This document shows, one piece after another, positions 36,681-45,497 of a stretch of DNA of 64,000 nucleotides. Made by a program: the position numbers and the translations under genes. Positions within the stretch are counted from its first letter, which is position 1. Each line of letters opens with the position of its first letter. The stretch comes from Chryseobacterium lathyri (lineage in GTDB: Bacteria > Bacteroidota > Bacteroidia > Flavobacteriales > Weeksellaceae). Location of the stretch: NCBI RefSeq assembly GCF_003290185.1, contig NZ_QNFY01000009.1, positions 1-64,000 on the forward strand, read 5' to 3'. The notes below the pieces were generated by a model, which had not been told where the DNA came from, searched no databases, and saw nothing but the letters and a program-made list of their open reading frames with translations.

Positions 36681-36719
36681 AAAACGTCCTCAGGAAGTAA
36701 TACTTTTTGAGGACGTTTT
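36681..36719. terminator. Bidirectional terminator
   Basis: AAAACGTCCTCA at 36681-36692 pairs exactly with 36708-36719; it serves the DUF4920 gene and the convergent carboxypeptidase gene. Confidence 0.88.
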
Positions 36720-36744
36720 TATTTTATGAAAATCTTAAGCTTTT

Positions 36745-37854
36745 CTAATCTTCTATTGTAAATTCTACAGGCGCATCCAGTTTCGGATATTTGGTAGCAG
36801 ATACAAATCTTTTCCCTGTACAATCTATTTCCAGCCAGCCTTTTCTTTTTTTCACATCTCCCACTTCCATCACAAAAGGTACAAATGATATTTCATCCTT
36901 ACCTTCTTCCATAATTTCGCGGTACTGAACTGCAACATCCAAAATGCATTCATGGTCTGTATTCAGCTTTACATTTCTGTAAATAATATCATAATGTGTT
37001 TCTTGGTTTTCGGGAATTTCAAGATATTTTTCCCACCCTTCTGTATCCGAATTCAGCTCACTGATTGCTTTTAAAGCATAATATAAAGCAACCGTATAGT
37101 ATTTTCTGGTTCCTTTTCTTGTATAATCATCTACGAAATGTCCGCCCTCAAATAAAATAGTAGGCATTCCGGCCTTAATGAAGTTGTCGCCTGTAGAGGT
37201 AGGATAAAACTCATCAGAATATCTGCCGATCTGATTCGGAATTAATTCTTTTAAATGATCATACATTCTTCCAATTACAGCCATGCATTTCTTCCTGTTA
37301 TCTGTTATCGTACGTTCTTCATTTTCAGAGGGAGCCAAAAAAGAAAGCGTTGCCGGATGTATTCCGTCTGTCGTAAAAATAGTCCTCTGTTCATGTAGGT
37401 TTAGTGCATAATCATATTTTTTTGAGGCCACTACTTTTTTAAGGAATTTAATTTCCGTACTCGATTCATTATGAAAATCTCTATTCAGGTCAATATCTAC
37501 AGCATTTAGTCTTGTCCATCTTTCTGAGCCGTCAGGATTGAGCATAAAAATAAAATCCAGCCTGATTTTACTGAAAAGATCCTGTTTCATTTCGGGATTC
37601 TTATCCAAAGTTTCCAAAAGGTCAAGCATGGCATGGCTGGCATTGGATTCGTTTCCGTGCATCTGTGACCATGCAAGAACATTAATAGTTCCCGTTCCTA
37701 TGCTTAATTGATAAATAGGCTTGTCTAAATAGGATCTTCCAATTTCCTGAATATAATCGCTGAGATTGGCCTGTAAGTAAGAAAATAATTTTTCAGGAGA
37801 AATATAGCGGTTTGAGAAATTAGGATTCGGAGAATAGAGCTGTTCAAAATTCAT
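36745..37854 (-). CDS. M14-family zinc carboxypeptidase
   Basis: The 369-residue protein carries the metal motif His66-x-x-Glu69 in SQMHGNES, then MLNPDGSERWTRLNAVDIDLNRDF with the substrate-binding Asn-Arg, and the third zinc ligand in ALNLHEQRTIFTT. A late Glu in GMPTILFEGGHF is the catalytic acid. No signal peptide is visible from ATG 37854, so it appears cytoplasmic and may trim peptides or murein peptides. Upstream in-frame codons to 37914 add nothing conserved. Confidence 0.9.
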   Translation of the reverse strand: MNFEQLYSPNPNFSNRYISPEKLFSYLQANLSDYIQEIGRSYLDKPIYQLSIGTGTINVLAWSQMHGNESNASHAMLDLLETLDKNPEMKQDLFSKIRLDFIFMLNPDGSERWTRLNAVDIDLNRDFHNESSTEIKFLKKVVASKKYDYALNLHEQRTIFTTDGIHPATLSFLAPSENEERTITDNRKKCMAVIGRMYDHLKELIPNQIGRYSDEFYPTSTGDNFIKAGMPTILFEGGHFVDDYTRKGTRKYYTVALYYALKAISELNSDTEGWEKYLEIPENQETHYDIIYRNVKLNTDHECILDVAVQYREIMEEGKDEISFVPFVMEVGDVKKRKGWLEIDCTGKRFVSATKYPKLDAPVEFTIED

Positions 37855-37907
37855 TATAAATAATTTACAAGAGTCAAATTTAATGATTTTTAGGCAAAAA
37901 ATATTAG

Positions 37908-38672
37908 TTAACATTTGTAACTTGATTAAACAATGACAACTGCCATTTTGTCTGTGGATAAAATTGTTAATTGAATATATGATATTTAAATTAATATAAA
38001 ATTCTTAAAATCAGTTACTTATAAAGTTTATATCAATTACATTTAGAATCTTACTTTAAGTGAATAAAAGCCTATTAATCAGTAAATAGGCATAATATTG
38101 CTAAACAAGATTAATGTGGAAAACTTCGTCAATTACACATATATACAAATGTAAATTGATGTTTTTTTGTACTTATCTAAGAAATCCAATCTAAATTTAG
38201 CTATTATATAACTTTCATTACTCTTATCAGAAAATAAGGATTTATTAGTAAACAAAGTTTTAATATATTTATGCATAAAATACTATTAATAAGTTACTTA
38301 CGATTGTAATTTACGTTTGTATACAGCAAATAAAGATCTTTTACTGCTTAAAATCTTTTATTTCTCAGTAAATATGCTTTACTTCTGAATATATTTTAAA
38401 ACACTACTAATCATTGATTTAGCATATAATTAATAGACAACCCCTCAATATTGGAGACCCAACAAAACAGAAGGTTTCAAAGTAATTAATCAAGGAAATT
38501 TATCAGCTTAAAATGGTGTTTACTTTGTTAAATAGAGTTATAGTGGAAAGAGAATTATTATAAACAGCTCTATTTAAGCTTATTATATCCATTTACATAT
38601 GTATATTTATAAAATTAAACTTCGTTTACTTATGTAATTTGTATATGTAAATTTTATTATTTACATTTGTAA
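37908..38672. promoter_or_regulatory. Operator-like array of TTAC-N4-GTAA palindromes in an 839-base AT-rich gap
   Basis: The gap 37855-38693 has no plausible gene. It holds TTAACATTTGTAA 37908-37920, TACAAATGTAAA near 38145, TTACGATTGTAA 38298-38309, TTACGTTTGTAT 38311-38322, TTACATATGTAT 38593-38604, TTACTTATGTAA 38626-38637, TTGTATATGTAA 38639-38650 and TTACATTTGTAA 38661-38672. The last two cover the promoter boxes of the HTH gene. AT-rich DNA makes some hits by chance, but the spacing and clustering point to binding sites. A second cluster of short words around 38410-38560 is unremarkable. Confidence 0.6.
38639..38669 (+). promoter_or_regulatory. Promoter of the HTH gene, overlapped by palindromes
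   Basis: TTG (38639-38641), a 20-base spacer and TACATTTG (38662-38669). The TTG lies in one palindrome and the -7 box in the next, so a protein bound there would block the promoter. Confidence 0.65.
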
Positions 38673-38693
38673 CATAATTGACAACTTATTTTT

Positions 38694-39230
38694 ATGAGTT
38701 TAAACGAAAGAATTTCAAAAGTTATTGAGTATTCCAACCTCAGCCCTTCCGAGTTTGCAGATGAGATCGATGTACAGCGTTCTTCCATTTCGCATATCAC
38801 TTCCGGAAGAAACAAGCCGTCTCTGGAATTTATTATAAAGATAAAGTCAAGCTTCCCGGAAATCCTTTGGGACTGGCTAGTTACGGGTGAAGGTGAAATG
38901 CTGAAATCCGAATTACCGGAAGTAAAACCTGCTTCAGAAGAAAAACCAGAAGATGAAAAAGGGAAACCCACTCCGCTACCCGATCTGTTTACGATGATGA
39001 AGGATGATGAAGATTTCGGAGCTGAAGAGGAATCTGATACTCTGAAAGAGAGCCCACGAGAATCGTTTATACCACCCCCATATAAGACTCAGGAAAATTT
39101 ATCCAATTCTCAGCGATTAGAAAATACTAATGATAAAATATTAAGCCAAGTTATTGGTAATCAAGAAAATAAGATAAAAAGGATTGTGCTCTTTTATGAA
39201 AACGGAAAATTTGAAAGTTTTGAGCCATAA
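38694..39230 (+). CDS. XRE/Cro-CI-type helix-turn-helix regulator
   Basis: The 178-residue protein begins with an HTH_3 domain: LNERISKVIEYSNLSPSEFADEI, recognition helix VQRSSISHITSGRNKPSLEF, then KIKSSFPEILWDWLVTGEGEM, over residues 1-70. An acidic, Pro-rich linker (residues ~80-145) leads to a short conserved tail, IKRIVLFYENGKFESFEP. I recognise this single-copy arrangement from flavobacteria, function unknown. Its own promoter is covered by palindromes, so autoregulation is likely (inference). Confidence 0.9.
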   Translation: MSLNERISKVIEYSNLSPSEFADEIDVQRSSISHITSGRNKPSLEFIIKIKSSFPEILWDWLVTGEGEMLKSELPEVKPASEEKPEDEKGKPTPLPDLFTMMKDDEDFGAEEESDTLKESPRESFIPPPYKTQENLSNSQRLENTNDKILSQVIGNQENKIKRIVLFYENGKFESFEP

Positions 39231-39234
39231 AAAA

Positions 39235-39256
39235 CCCGGTCAAAGAAATGGCCGGG
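39235..39256. terminator. Terminator between convergent genes
   Basis: CCCGG-T-C pairs with G-G-CCGGG with A-runs and T-poor tails on both sides; it follows the HTH gene stop by a few bases and also faces the T9SS gene. Confidence 0.65.
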
Positions 39257-39287
39257 ATAAAAAATAGTTGAAGAAGAAAACTAAAGC

Positions 39288-40307
39288 TTACTGCTTTATT
39301 AGTTTTGTAATTTTTGTATGTCCACCTTCATTCTTGATCTTCAGAATATAATTTCCTTTTGGCAAATCTGAAACACTATACTCTTCGGAACCTTTCAAGG
39401 TCCTTACTATTTTTCCGGAAACATCCATAATTTCCACACTGCTTATTCTGAGCCTTTCAGGATTATTGATTCTGAAATGGTCTTTTACCGGATTAGGATA
39501 TACCTGGATCCTGTTGTCATACTGCATGGTTTCCTGTGTACCTAGCGTAGTCGCTGTAAATGTAATAACAAACGGCATATCTAAAGGGACATCAGGAGCT
39601 GAAGTAGGGTTTCCGGCATCAACTAGAGAAGTCCACGTTCCTAAAATGGCATCAAATTGTTTAGCATTAAAGGCAGGAAGTCCCCGGCTTCCAACAATTG
39701 TAACCGGTGGTAAAAAGCCTGCATTAGCCATCACCACATTCTGCAGCTGGTACTTTATCCAGTATGTTCCGGCTCCCAGAGTAACAGGGGTATTGGCTGT
39801 TATTTTCCATATTTTTCTAGTGGTACCAGGAACTGCTGCTGCAGGTACGACAGTATTTCCAGTTCTGTACATGGTAGCATCTACTCCTGCAGAAAACCTG
39901 TTGGTAGTATCATCTCCAAATACACTTGTTGCCCCTGCTACGGAAGGGTCCGAATTGAATATGTTTACTCTTACTGTATTAAAAGGAGCCGTAGTTCCTG
40001 CATAATTCGTCTGATAGGCAAAAAAATCTATGGTTGTAATCTGCCACGAACTTCCGGCGGGAACAGTAAAATCATCAGCAAGAAAAAAACTTGCCGCAGC
40101 TGAACTGGATGTTCCGCCCAAACCAAGGCTGGTATTGGACTCTGTAGTATTTCCTGTATTATTCTGAAGTTCAGACCATGTGTATCCGGCAGGTGCTGCC
40201 GTTCCGCTTTTAGAAGTAGCTCCGGTACTTAAACCTCCGTTATTATAGGTTTGTGCTATGCCAAAATTAGCCGCTATAAAGGCAGCAATAAGTAATGCTT
40301 TTTTCAT
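39288..40307 (-). CDS. T9SS cargo protein with C-terminal sorting domain
   Basis: The 339-residue protein has signal ALLIAAFIAANFGIAQ. A beta-rich, Thr/Gly-rich mature part follows (FFLADDFTVPAGSSWQITTIDF). The last ~75 residues carry the type A sorting domain: IQVYPNPVKDHFRINN, VEIMDVSGKIVRTLKG, YSVSDLPKGNYILKIKNEGGHTKITKLIKQ. By family it crosses the outer membrane through T9SS and is anchored or released. The catalytic role, if any, is not visible. The start is ATG 40307, after a good promoter. Confidence 0.93.
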   Translation of the reverse strand: MKKALLIAAFIAANFGIAQTYNNGGLSTGATSKSGTAAPAGYTWSELQNNTGNTTESNTSLGLGGTSSSAAASFFLADDFTVPAGSSWQITTIDFFAYQTNYAGTTAPFNTVRVNIFNSDPSVAGATSVFGDDTTNRFSAGVDATMYRTGNTVVPAAAVPGTTRKIWKITANTPVTLGAGTYWIKYQLQNVVMANAGFLPPVTIVGSRGLPAFNAKQFDAILGTWTSLVDAGNPTSAPDVPLDMPFVITFTATTLGTQETMQYDNRIQVYPNPVKDHFRINNPERLRISSVEIMDVSGKIVRTLKGSEEYSVSDLPKGNYILKIKNEGGHTKITKLIKQ

Positions 40308-40332
40308 AATATTAGTTTTTGATGGTTTCAAT

Positions 40333-40363
40333 CAAATATAACCAATAACAATGAATAAAACAA
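40333..40363 (-). promoter_or_regulatory. Promoter of the T9SS cargo gene
   Basis: On the minus strand TTG (40363-40361), a 20-base spacer and TATATTTG (40340-40333), 26 bases before the ATG. Confidence 0.7.
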
Positions 40364-40485
40364 TATATATTAAATACTTTTATTATATAATTAACAGATA
40401 TGTAAATATTGTAAATTATAAATAATATCAAACTGCGGAAACTTATAATAGATACAGTTCTTTTTCACATGCATATAGCAAATTA

Positions 40486-40515
40486 AAAAGACCTGCAGAA
40501 AATGCAGGTCTTTTT
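40486..40515 (-). terminator. Terminator of the proline dehydrogenase gene
   Basis: AAAAAGACCTGCA at 40486-40498 pairs exactly with 40503-40515. Confidence 0.85.
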
Positions 40516-40532
40516 GTATATTTTATAAAATA

Positions 40533-41699
40533 TTATTTCTTTCTTCTTTCCAATTCTTTCTTGATGAGACCTAGTTCTCTTCCGGTTTGTCCGGCTACAG
40601 AAGTGTTTTCTCTGGCTCTTCTTGTAAGATAAGGCACAACATCCTTTACTGGACCGTATGGAAGGTATTTAGCTACATTATAGCCTTTATCTGAAAGGTA
40701 GAAGGTAATATTATCGCTCATTCCGTAAAGCTGTCCAAAGTAGATGTGAGGATTTCCATTTTCAAGCGCCTTGGATTTCATTTTATCCATAACCAATTCT
40801 GATGAGATCTCATTATGAGTTCCAAAGAATGCAGATACTTTATCCAGATGATTCATTACAAAATCAATTCCGGCATTATAATTCTTGTCTGAAGCCTCCT
40901 TATTAGGCTGTATAGGATCCGGATATCCTTTTTCTTCTGCTCTGGCTCTTTCCTTTTCCATATAGGCGCCACGCACGATCTTATATCCTATGAAATAGTT
41001 CTTTTCTCTGGCTTTCTGAAGATGAGCTTCCATATACTCCAGTCTTCCGGTTCTGTACATCTGGATGGTATTCCAAACAATTGGCTTTTCCCGGTTGTAT
41101 TTCTCCATCATTTCTTCACAAAGCTGGTCTGCTGCATCCTGCATCCAGGTCTCTTCAGCATCTACCATTACTTTTTTGTCATGCTCATGGCAAAGATCGC
41201 ATACCTCATCAAATCTTCTTACAACTCTTTTCCATTCTTCTTTCTGACTTGAAGTAAGTTCAGTTCCACTTCCTACCGCTTCATACAGGTCAATTCTTCC
41301 AAAAGCAGTCGGTTTGAATACAATAAAAGGAATAGCAGGATTTCCCACAGAAAATCTAATGATATCTTTGATCTCTTTACATACTGCATCAAAGGTTTCC
41401 TCATCCTCTTTACCTTCTATAGAGTAATCGAAAATACTTCCCACTCCTCTTTTGAAAAGCTGTTTTACCGCCTTCATACTTTCCTCACGGGTCTCGCCAC
41501 CACAGAACTGTTCAAACAAAGTACTTTTTACAATTCCGGTCACGAAAGGAAAATTATTGTGAACCGTAAAATTAAGAACAGAAGTTCCAAGACTGGTAAG
41601 AGCGGGCTGTTCAATCATTTTAAACATCCAGTACGCCTTTCTCAATTGTGCATCAGACTTGTCTGCAAATGCTACTTTAGTATCGTTAAAAATGGGCAT
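40533..41699 (-). CDS. Proline dehydrogenase
   Basis: The 388-residue monofunctional FAD enzyme oxidises proline to pyrroline-5-carboxylate. It shows the PRODH barrel strands: VMVDAEETWMQ, NTIQMYRTGRLEYM, YKIVRGAYMEKERARA, FFGTHNEISSEL, FGQLYGMSDNITFYLS, and the closing KYLPYGPVKDVVPYLTRRARENTSV with the substrate-binding Arg pair. The ALDH partner domain of PutA is absent, as usual in Bacteroidetes. It is transcribed alone. Confidence 0.95.
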   Translation of the reverse strand: MPIFNDTKVAFADKSDAQLRKAYWMFKMIEQPALTSLGTSVLNFTVHNNFPFVTGIVKSTLFEQFCGGETREESMKAVKQLFKRGVGSIFDYSIEGKEDEETFDAVCKEIKDIIRFSVGNPAIPFIVFKPTAFGRIDLYEAVGSGTELTSSQKEEWKRVVRRFDEVCDLCHEHDKKVMVDAEETWMQDAADQLCEEMMEKYNREKPIVWNTIQMYRTGRLEYMEAHLQKAREKNYFIGYKIVRGAYMEKERARAEEKGYPDPIQPNKEASDKNYNAGIDFVMNHLDKVSAFFGTHNEISSELVMDKMKSKALENGNPHIYFGQLYGMSDNITFYLSDKGYNVAKYLPYGPVKDVVPYLTRRARENTSVAGQTGRELGLIKKELERRKK

Positions 41700-41763
41700 T
41701 CCTTTTTATTAAATTTAGTTTTGCAAAGGTAATAATAACCTCAGTTTATTTAAAGAAAATTTT

Positions 41764-42693
41764 CTAGAATTTGCTTTCGATTCCGTTCAGGAGCATTGCC
41801 ATAATTCCTACAAAAACCCAAAATCTTAATATATTGAGTGTGAAGAACTTACTCCTTCTGGTAGATTTAAGCAAAAGGTAAATACAGAAGATCATTACGA
41901 ATAAGCCTCCGGTAAAGTAATATGCCATAAAACCTGATATCCCTGTTTTGGTGATTAGTTTCATGGAAACAGCCATTGTGGTAATCAACAGGGAAATGAT
42001 TATGATCTGGGTATTTTTATTTTTAAAATAGTTGGGAATGGTTGTATATCCGAATGCTTTGTCTACACTTTTTGTAAGCATATCTTTCACAATATCGATA
42101 CACAGAAGAATTAGAAAAAGGAAAATAGCCATCAGCAATACCTTTTTGGAAAAGGTTTCGTAATACACCATCATTCCGAAAAAAGGATAAAGGGTTAGGC
42201 TTACAAAAGTAAGATTGTTAATGATCAGTAACCGACTTAACTTATGACTGTAAAACCACATGAAGAACTGGTATACAAGAAAAAAAACAAAAACCTTATG
42301 GGAAATCATCCATGCGACCCCAAGAGAAATCGCTGTCAGAGCAAGGTAAGCATACAAAAAATATTTCTGCTTGATAAAGCTTTGGATTCTGGTCCGGAAC
42401 GGTTTTACTACATGGTCTTTTTCCAGGTCATAAAACTGATTGATGATTCCACCCGCCAGAATAGTTATAACGGTGCAGAAAATAATGCCGTGTACCTTAA
42501 AATCGAAGACAAATTTACTGAACGTTTCATCCTGATTGAAGAGAAAAAAAGTAGATACATACAAGGCAAATGTAAGGAGTGCCGCAACAAAAAACCGAGC
42601 ACCGATCAGAAAACCCACGAATTGTGATAATCTGTAAAATATAGATTTAGAGATATAGTTTTTAGATTGGAAAGTTTCTTTTTCAGAATTCAT
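41764..42693 (-). CDS. UbiA-family prenyltransferase
   Basis: The 309-residue protein has eight or nine membrane helices. The first Asp motif is modified, NQFYDLEKDHVVKPFRTR; the second is DIVKDMLTKSVDKAFGYTT. Such proteins in Bacteroidetes are annotated as geranylgeranylglycerol-phosphate transferase-like. It lies 10 bases after the mevalonate-kinase-like gene, so an isoprenoid acceptor reaction is plausible; the acceptor is not known. It is distinct from menA. Confidence 0.88.
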   Translation of the reverse strand: MNSEKETFQSKNYISKSIFYRLSQFVGFLIGARFFVAALLTFALYVSTFFLFNQDETFSKFVFDFKVHGIIFCTVITILAGGIINQFYDLEKDHVVKPFRTRIQSFIKQKYFLYAYLALTAISLGVAWMISHKVFVFFLVYQFFMWFYSHKLSRLLIINNLTFVSLTLYPFFGMMVYYETFSKKVLLMAIFLFLILLCIDIVKDMLTKSVDKAFGYTTIPNYFKNKNTQIIIISLLITTMAVSMKLITKTGISGFMAYYFTGGLFVMIFCIYLLLKSTRRSKFFTLNILRFWVFVGIMAMLLNGIESKF

Positions 42694-42703
42694 TCCAACC
42701 TGT

Positions 42704-43630
42704 TTAAAATCTGTAAATCACTTCTTTTTGGAAGCCTTCAAGCATTTTTTCTGCTTTTGCATAATCTTTAGTGAAACCCAGGATATATCCGCCACCGCCG
42801 CTTCCGCAAAGTTTCAGATAATAGGCATTAGAATCGAGTCCTTTTTTCCAGATGTTGAAAATACTTTCAGGAATCATCGGACGGAAATGTTCATATGCCC
42901 AATAGGAAAGCTTTTTCAGGTTTCTGAAGAAAGGATTCATGTCTTTTTTAAGGAAAGATTCAATGCATGCATTGTTGTAACGGATGAATTCTTCTTTCAA
43001 TGTTTTTCGGAAACCTTCAGTTTTCATTTTTTCAAAGAAAATCTGTATCATAGGTCCTGTTTCTCCTGTAATACCGCTGTCGATAAGAAATATGGCTCCT
43101 TTTCCAGCTTCCCCTTCCGGGATGGAAACTCTATCGAGGTTTTCTTTATTCTCGATAAGGATCGGAAGGTTCATATAGCAGATCAGAGGGTCCATTCCTG
43201 AACTTTTACCATGGAAATAGCTTTCCATTTCTCCAAAAACGGTTTTTAATTTTTTCAGATTGTCTTTTGAGATTTGTTCAGGATCCAACTTATTGAGCGC
43301 ATATTTTTCAAAAATAGCAGCTACCAAAGCTCCTGAACTGCCTACGCCGTATCCCTGGGGAATATTGGAATCGAAGAAAAGTCCGGATTCAATATCATTT
43401 TTAAAGCTTTCGATATCTAATTTAAAATCATCAGAAAGGTCAAGCGTCGCAAGGAAATCAGAGTATTTCTGCAGATGTTTGTTCGATTTAAGTTCAAATT
43501 CAGAACTCAAATCTGAGAATTTCAGGGTTCCTTTATAGAAACTGTAAGGTACTACAAGCCCCTGGGAGTCTTCAATCATCCCATATTCTCCAAAGAGAAT
43601 TATTTTTGCATAAAATAGAGGGTTCGTCAT
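42704..43630 (-). CDS. GHMP kinase, mevalonate-kinase-like
   Basis: The 308-residue protein starts LFYAKIILFGEYGMIEDSQGL, the GHMP motif 1. The ATP loop is PQGYGVGSSGALVAAI (motif 2), and the motif 3 glycine loop is KLCGSGGGGYILGF. FHGKSSGMDPLICY matches the mevalonate-kinase substrate region. By family it phosphorylates mevalonate. I use ATG 43630; the longer frame to 43702 is not conserved. It is in an operon with the UbiA gene. Confidence 0.9.
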   Translation of the reverse strand: MTNPLFYAKIILFGEYGMIEDSQGLVVPYSFYKGTLKFSDLSSEFELKSNKHLQKYSDFLATLDLSDDFKLDIESFKNDIESGLFFDSNIPQGYGVGSSGALVAAIFEKYALNKLDPEQISKDNLKKLKTVFGEMESYFHGKSSGMDPLICYMNLPILIENKENLDRVSIPEGEAGKGAIFLIDSGITGETGPMIQIFFEKMKTEGFRKTLKEEFIRYNNACIESFLKKDMNPFFRNLKKLSYWAYEHFRPMIPESIFNIWKKGLDSNAYYLKLCGSGGGGYILGFTKDYAKAEKMLEGFQKEVIYRF

Positions 43631-43778
43631 TTTGACAATAAATCTTTTTGCAAAGTTAAAATTATTCCGCTGAATATAAGCAAAACTTAAGCCGAATTCC
43701 AATTTATTTAAGCAGAAAACGTTTTTCAGGCTTTTCTCACTACAAAGAGCGGAAAACCATTTTATCCGCAGACAGCAA

Positions 43779-43802
43779 AAAAGCCTGAAAGATCAGGCTT
43801 TT
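43779..43802 (-). terminator. Terminator of the MFS gene
   Basis: AAGCCTGA at 43781-43788 pairs with TCAGGCTT at 43793-43800, flanked by A- and T-runs. Confidence 0.8.
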
Positions 43803-43835
43803 ATGATAGTTTAATTAATTTTTATTGATAGTTGA

Positions 43836-45326
43836 TTATAAAGTATCTCTTTCTTTCCGCATATTAACTTTAAGAAACCGGATCAGAACAAGTCCTGCCG
43901 CGAAAAATAAAGTCATCGAAAGGGCTGCAATGCGCATATTATTAAAATGTTCAATCAGTGTTGCAAAGATGAATGTTCCGATAATGATCGCAATTTTTTC
44001 CAATACATCATAGAAGCTGAAATATGTGGTATTTTCCATAGAGTCTTCAGGCAGAAGCTTTGAATAGGTTGATCTTGACATAGCCTGAAGTCCACCCATT
44101 ACCAATCCTACTACTGCTGCCACTCCATAGAACTGATATTCTACCGTAGGATTTTCTTTGTTCAGGAAATAAGCCCAAAGACACGCAACAATCCAAAGTA
44201 CGATAGCGATAGAAATCACGTTTCTGTTTCCTATTTTTCTTGATAACCTGGAGAATATGACTGCTCCGATAATCGCTTCGATTTGAATAACCAAAAGGGT
44301 TCCGATCAGTTTATCCTGAGCCAGGTTGATTTCACTTTTTCCAAATAACGTAGCCATCAGGAAAATAGTCTGCATTCCGACACTGTAAAAAAAGAAGCTG
44401 GAAAGGAAGAATTTTAGGTTTCTATCCTTAAACAATACTCCACCCACTTTGAAAAGCTCATGAAAACTTTCTTTGGCAATGTCTTTATAAAAGCTCATAT
44501 TGTCCTTAAGAACCTCAAAGAAACCACCCTGTTCTTCATGTTTTTTAAAAATATTCTTATAATTTAAAAGGACAAGATCTTTAGGCAGTTTTTCTTTAAC
44601 ATCTCCAAACTGAGGAAGATGTTTGAAAGTATACTGGGAAAAACCAAACCACCATGCACCGGTCAACAGGAAGCTTATTCTTGTAAATAAAAGCTGCTGT
44701 GCCGCTCCTTTTGCAAAAACCTGAATAAGTACCAGACAGATCACCACAAGAACGACAGAGCCTATATATCCGTAAACATATCCTCTTGCAGACAGCGCAT
44801 CCTGTTTATCCCGGGTTGCAATATCGGGCAAAAATGAGTTATAAAATACCAAACTTCCCCAGAACCCGACACTCGCCGTAATACTGAATAAAAGGCCTAA
44901 AAATACATTATGCATTCCCGTAAACATAGCCAATCCCATACATGAGGTTGCGCCAAGATAACAGAAAAACTGAAGGAATGATTTTTTGTTTCCGATAGTA
45001 TCCGCTAATGAGGATAGGAACGGAGAAAGCAGCACTACAATAAAAAACGATATGGTCAGTGAATATCCGTACACAGCATCCGGCTGGTATTCTTCTCCGA
45101 AAATCTTTATCATGTGCCTTACCGGAACATCAATCCATGATTTTGTTTCTTCCACATACTCCTTTTTCTCATAAGCAGTTGTCAGTATGGAATAGTAAAT
45201 AGGAAAAATAGTAGAGGTAATAACCAATGAGTAAACAGAGTTCGCCCAGTCGTATACAGCCCAGGCTTTCATAATCCTTGGATTATTCTTTATGTTTTGA
45301 GGCTGTTGATTCTCAATTTCAGACAT
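43836..45326 (-). CDS. UMF1/Atg22-type MFS transporter
   Basis: The 496-residue protein has about 12 membrane helices. The start KAWAVYDWANSVYSLVITSTIFPIYY is the diagnostic YDWANS motif of the UMF1 family (related to vacuolar amino-acid effluxer Atg22). LADTIGNKKSFLQFF carries the MFS loop 2-3 motif, and GLQAMSRSTYSKLLPEDSMENTTYFSFYDVLEKIA another family hallmark. Substrate unknown. Confidence 0.92.
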   Translation of the reverse strand: MSEIENQQPQNIKNNPRIMKAWAVYDWANSVYSLVITSTIFPIYYSILTTAYEKKEYVEETKSWIDVPVRHMIKIFGEEYQPDAVYGYSLTISFFIVVLLSPFLSSLADTIGNKKSFLQFFCYLGATSCMGLAMFTGMHNVFLGLLFSITASVGFWGSLVFYNSFLPDIATRDKQDALSARGYVYGYIGSVVLVVICLVLIQVFAKGAAQQLLFTRISFLLTGAWWFGFSQYTFKHLPQFGDVKEKLPKDLVLLNYKNIFKKHEEQGGFFEVLKDNMSFYKDIAKESFHELFKVGGVLFKDRNLKFFLSSFFFYSVGMQTIFLMATLFGKSEINLAQDKLIGTLLVIQIEAIIGAVIFSRLSRKIGNRNVISIAIVLWIVACLWAYFLNKENPTVEYQFYGVAAVVGLVMGGLQAMSRSTYSKLLPEDSMENTTYFSFYDVLEKIAIIIGTFIFATLIEHFNNMRIAALSMTLFFAAGLVLIRFLKVNMRKERDTL

Positions 45327-45497
45327 TTCAAATAAATATTAGTAGCACAAAAATAGAAAAACCATTAAGAAATCGATTAGAATTTAGAAAAATTATCGAT
45401 TCCTTAATGGTAAAATATTATTAAGGAGAATGTTAGTTGCTTCTTTTGGATGTATGAAAAACAGAAAAGCCGCCTTTTGAGACAGCTTCCTTTGCTT

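Noticed and set aside
37953..37961. A DnaA-box-like TGTGGATAA in the AT-rich gap, suggesting an origin
   Set aside because: It is a lone box; another single match lies at 24225-24233. Gene direction does not switch here and no dnaA or dnaN is near, so chance is the better explanation.
42244..42627. A 127-codon plus-strand frame
   Set aside because: It lies fully inside the UbiA-family gene and shows no protein-like pattern.
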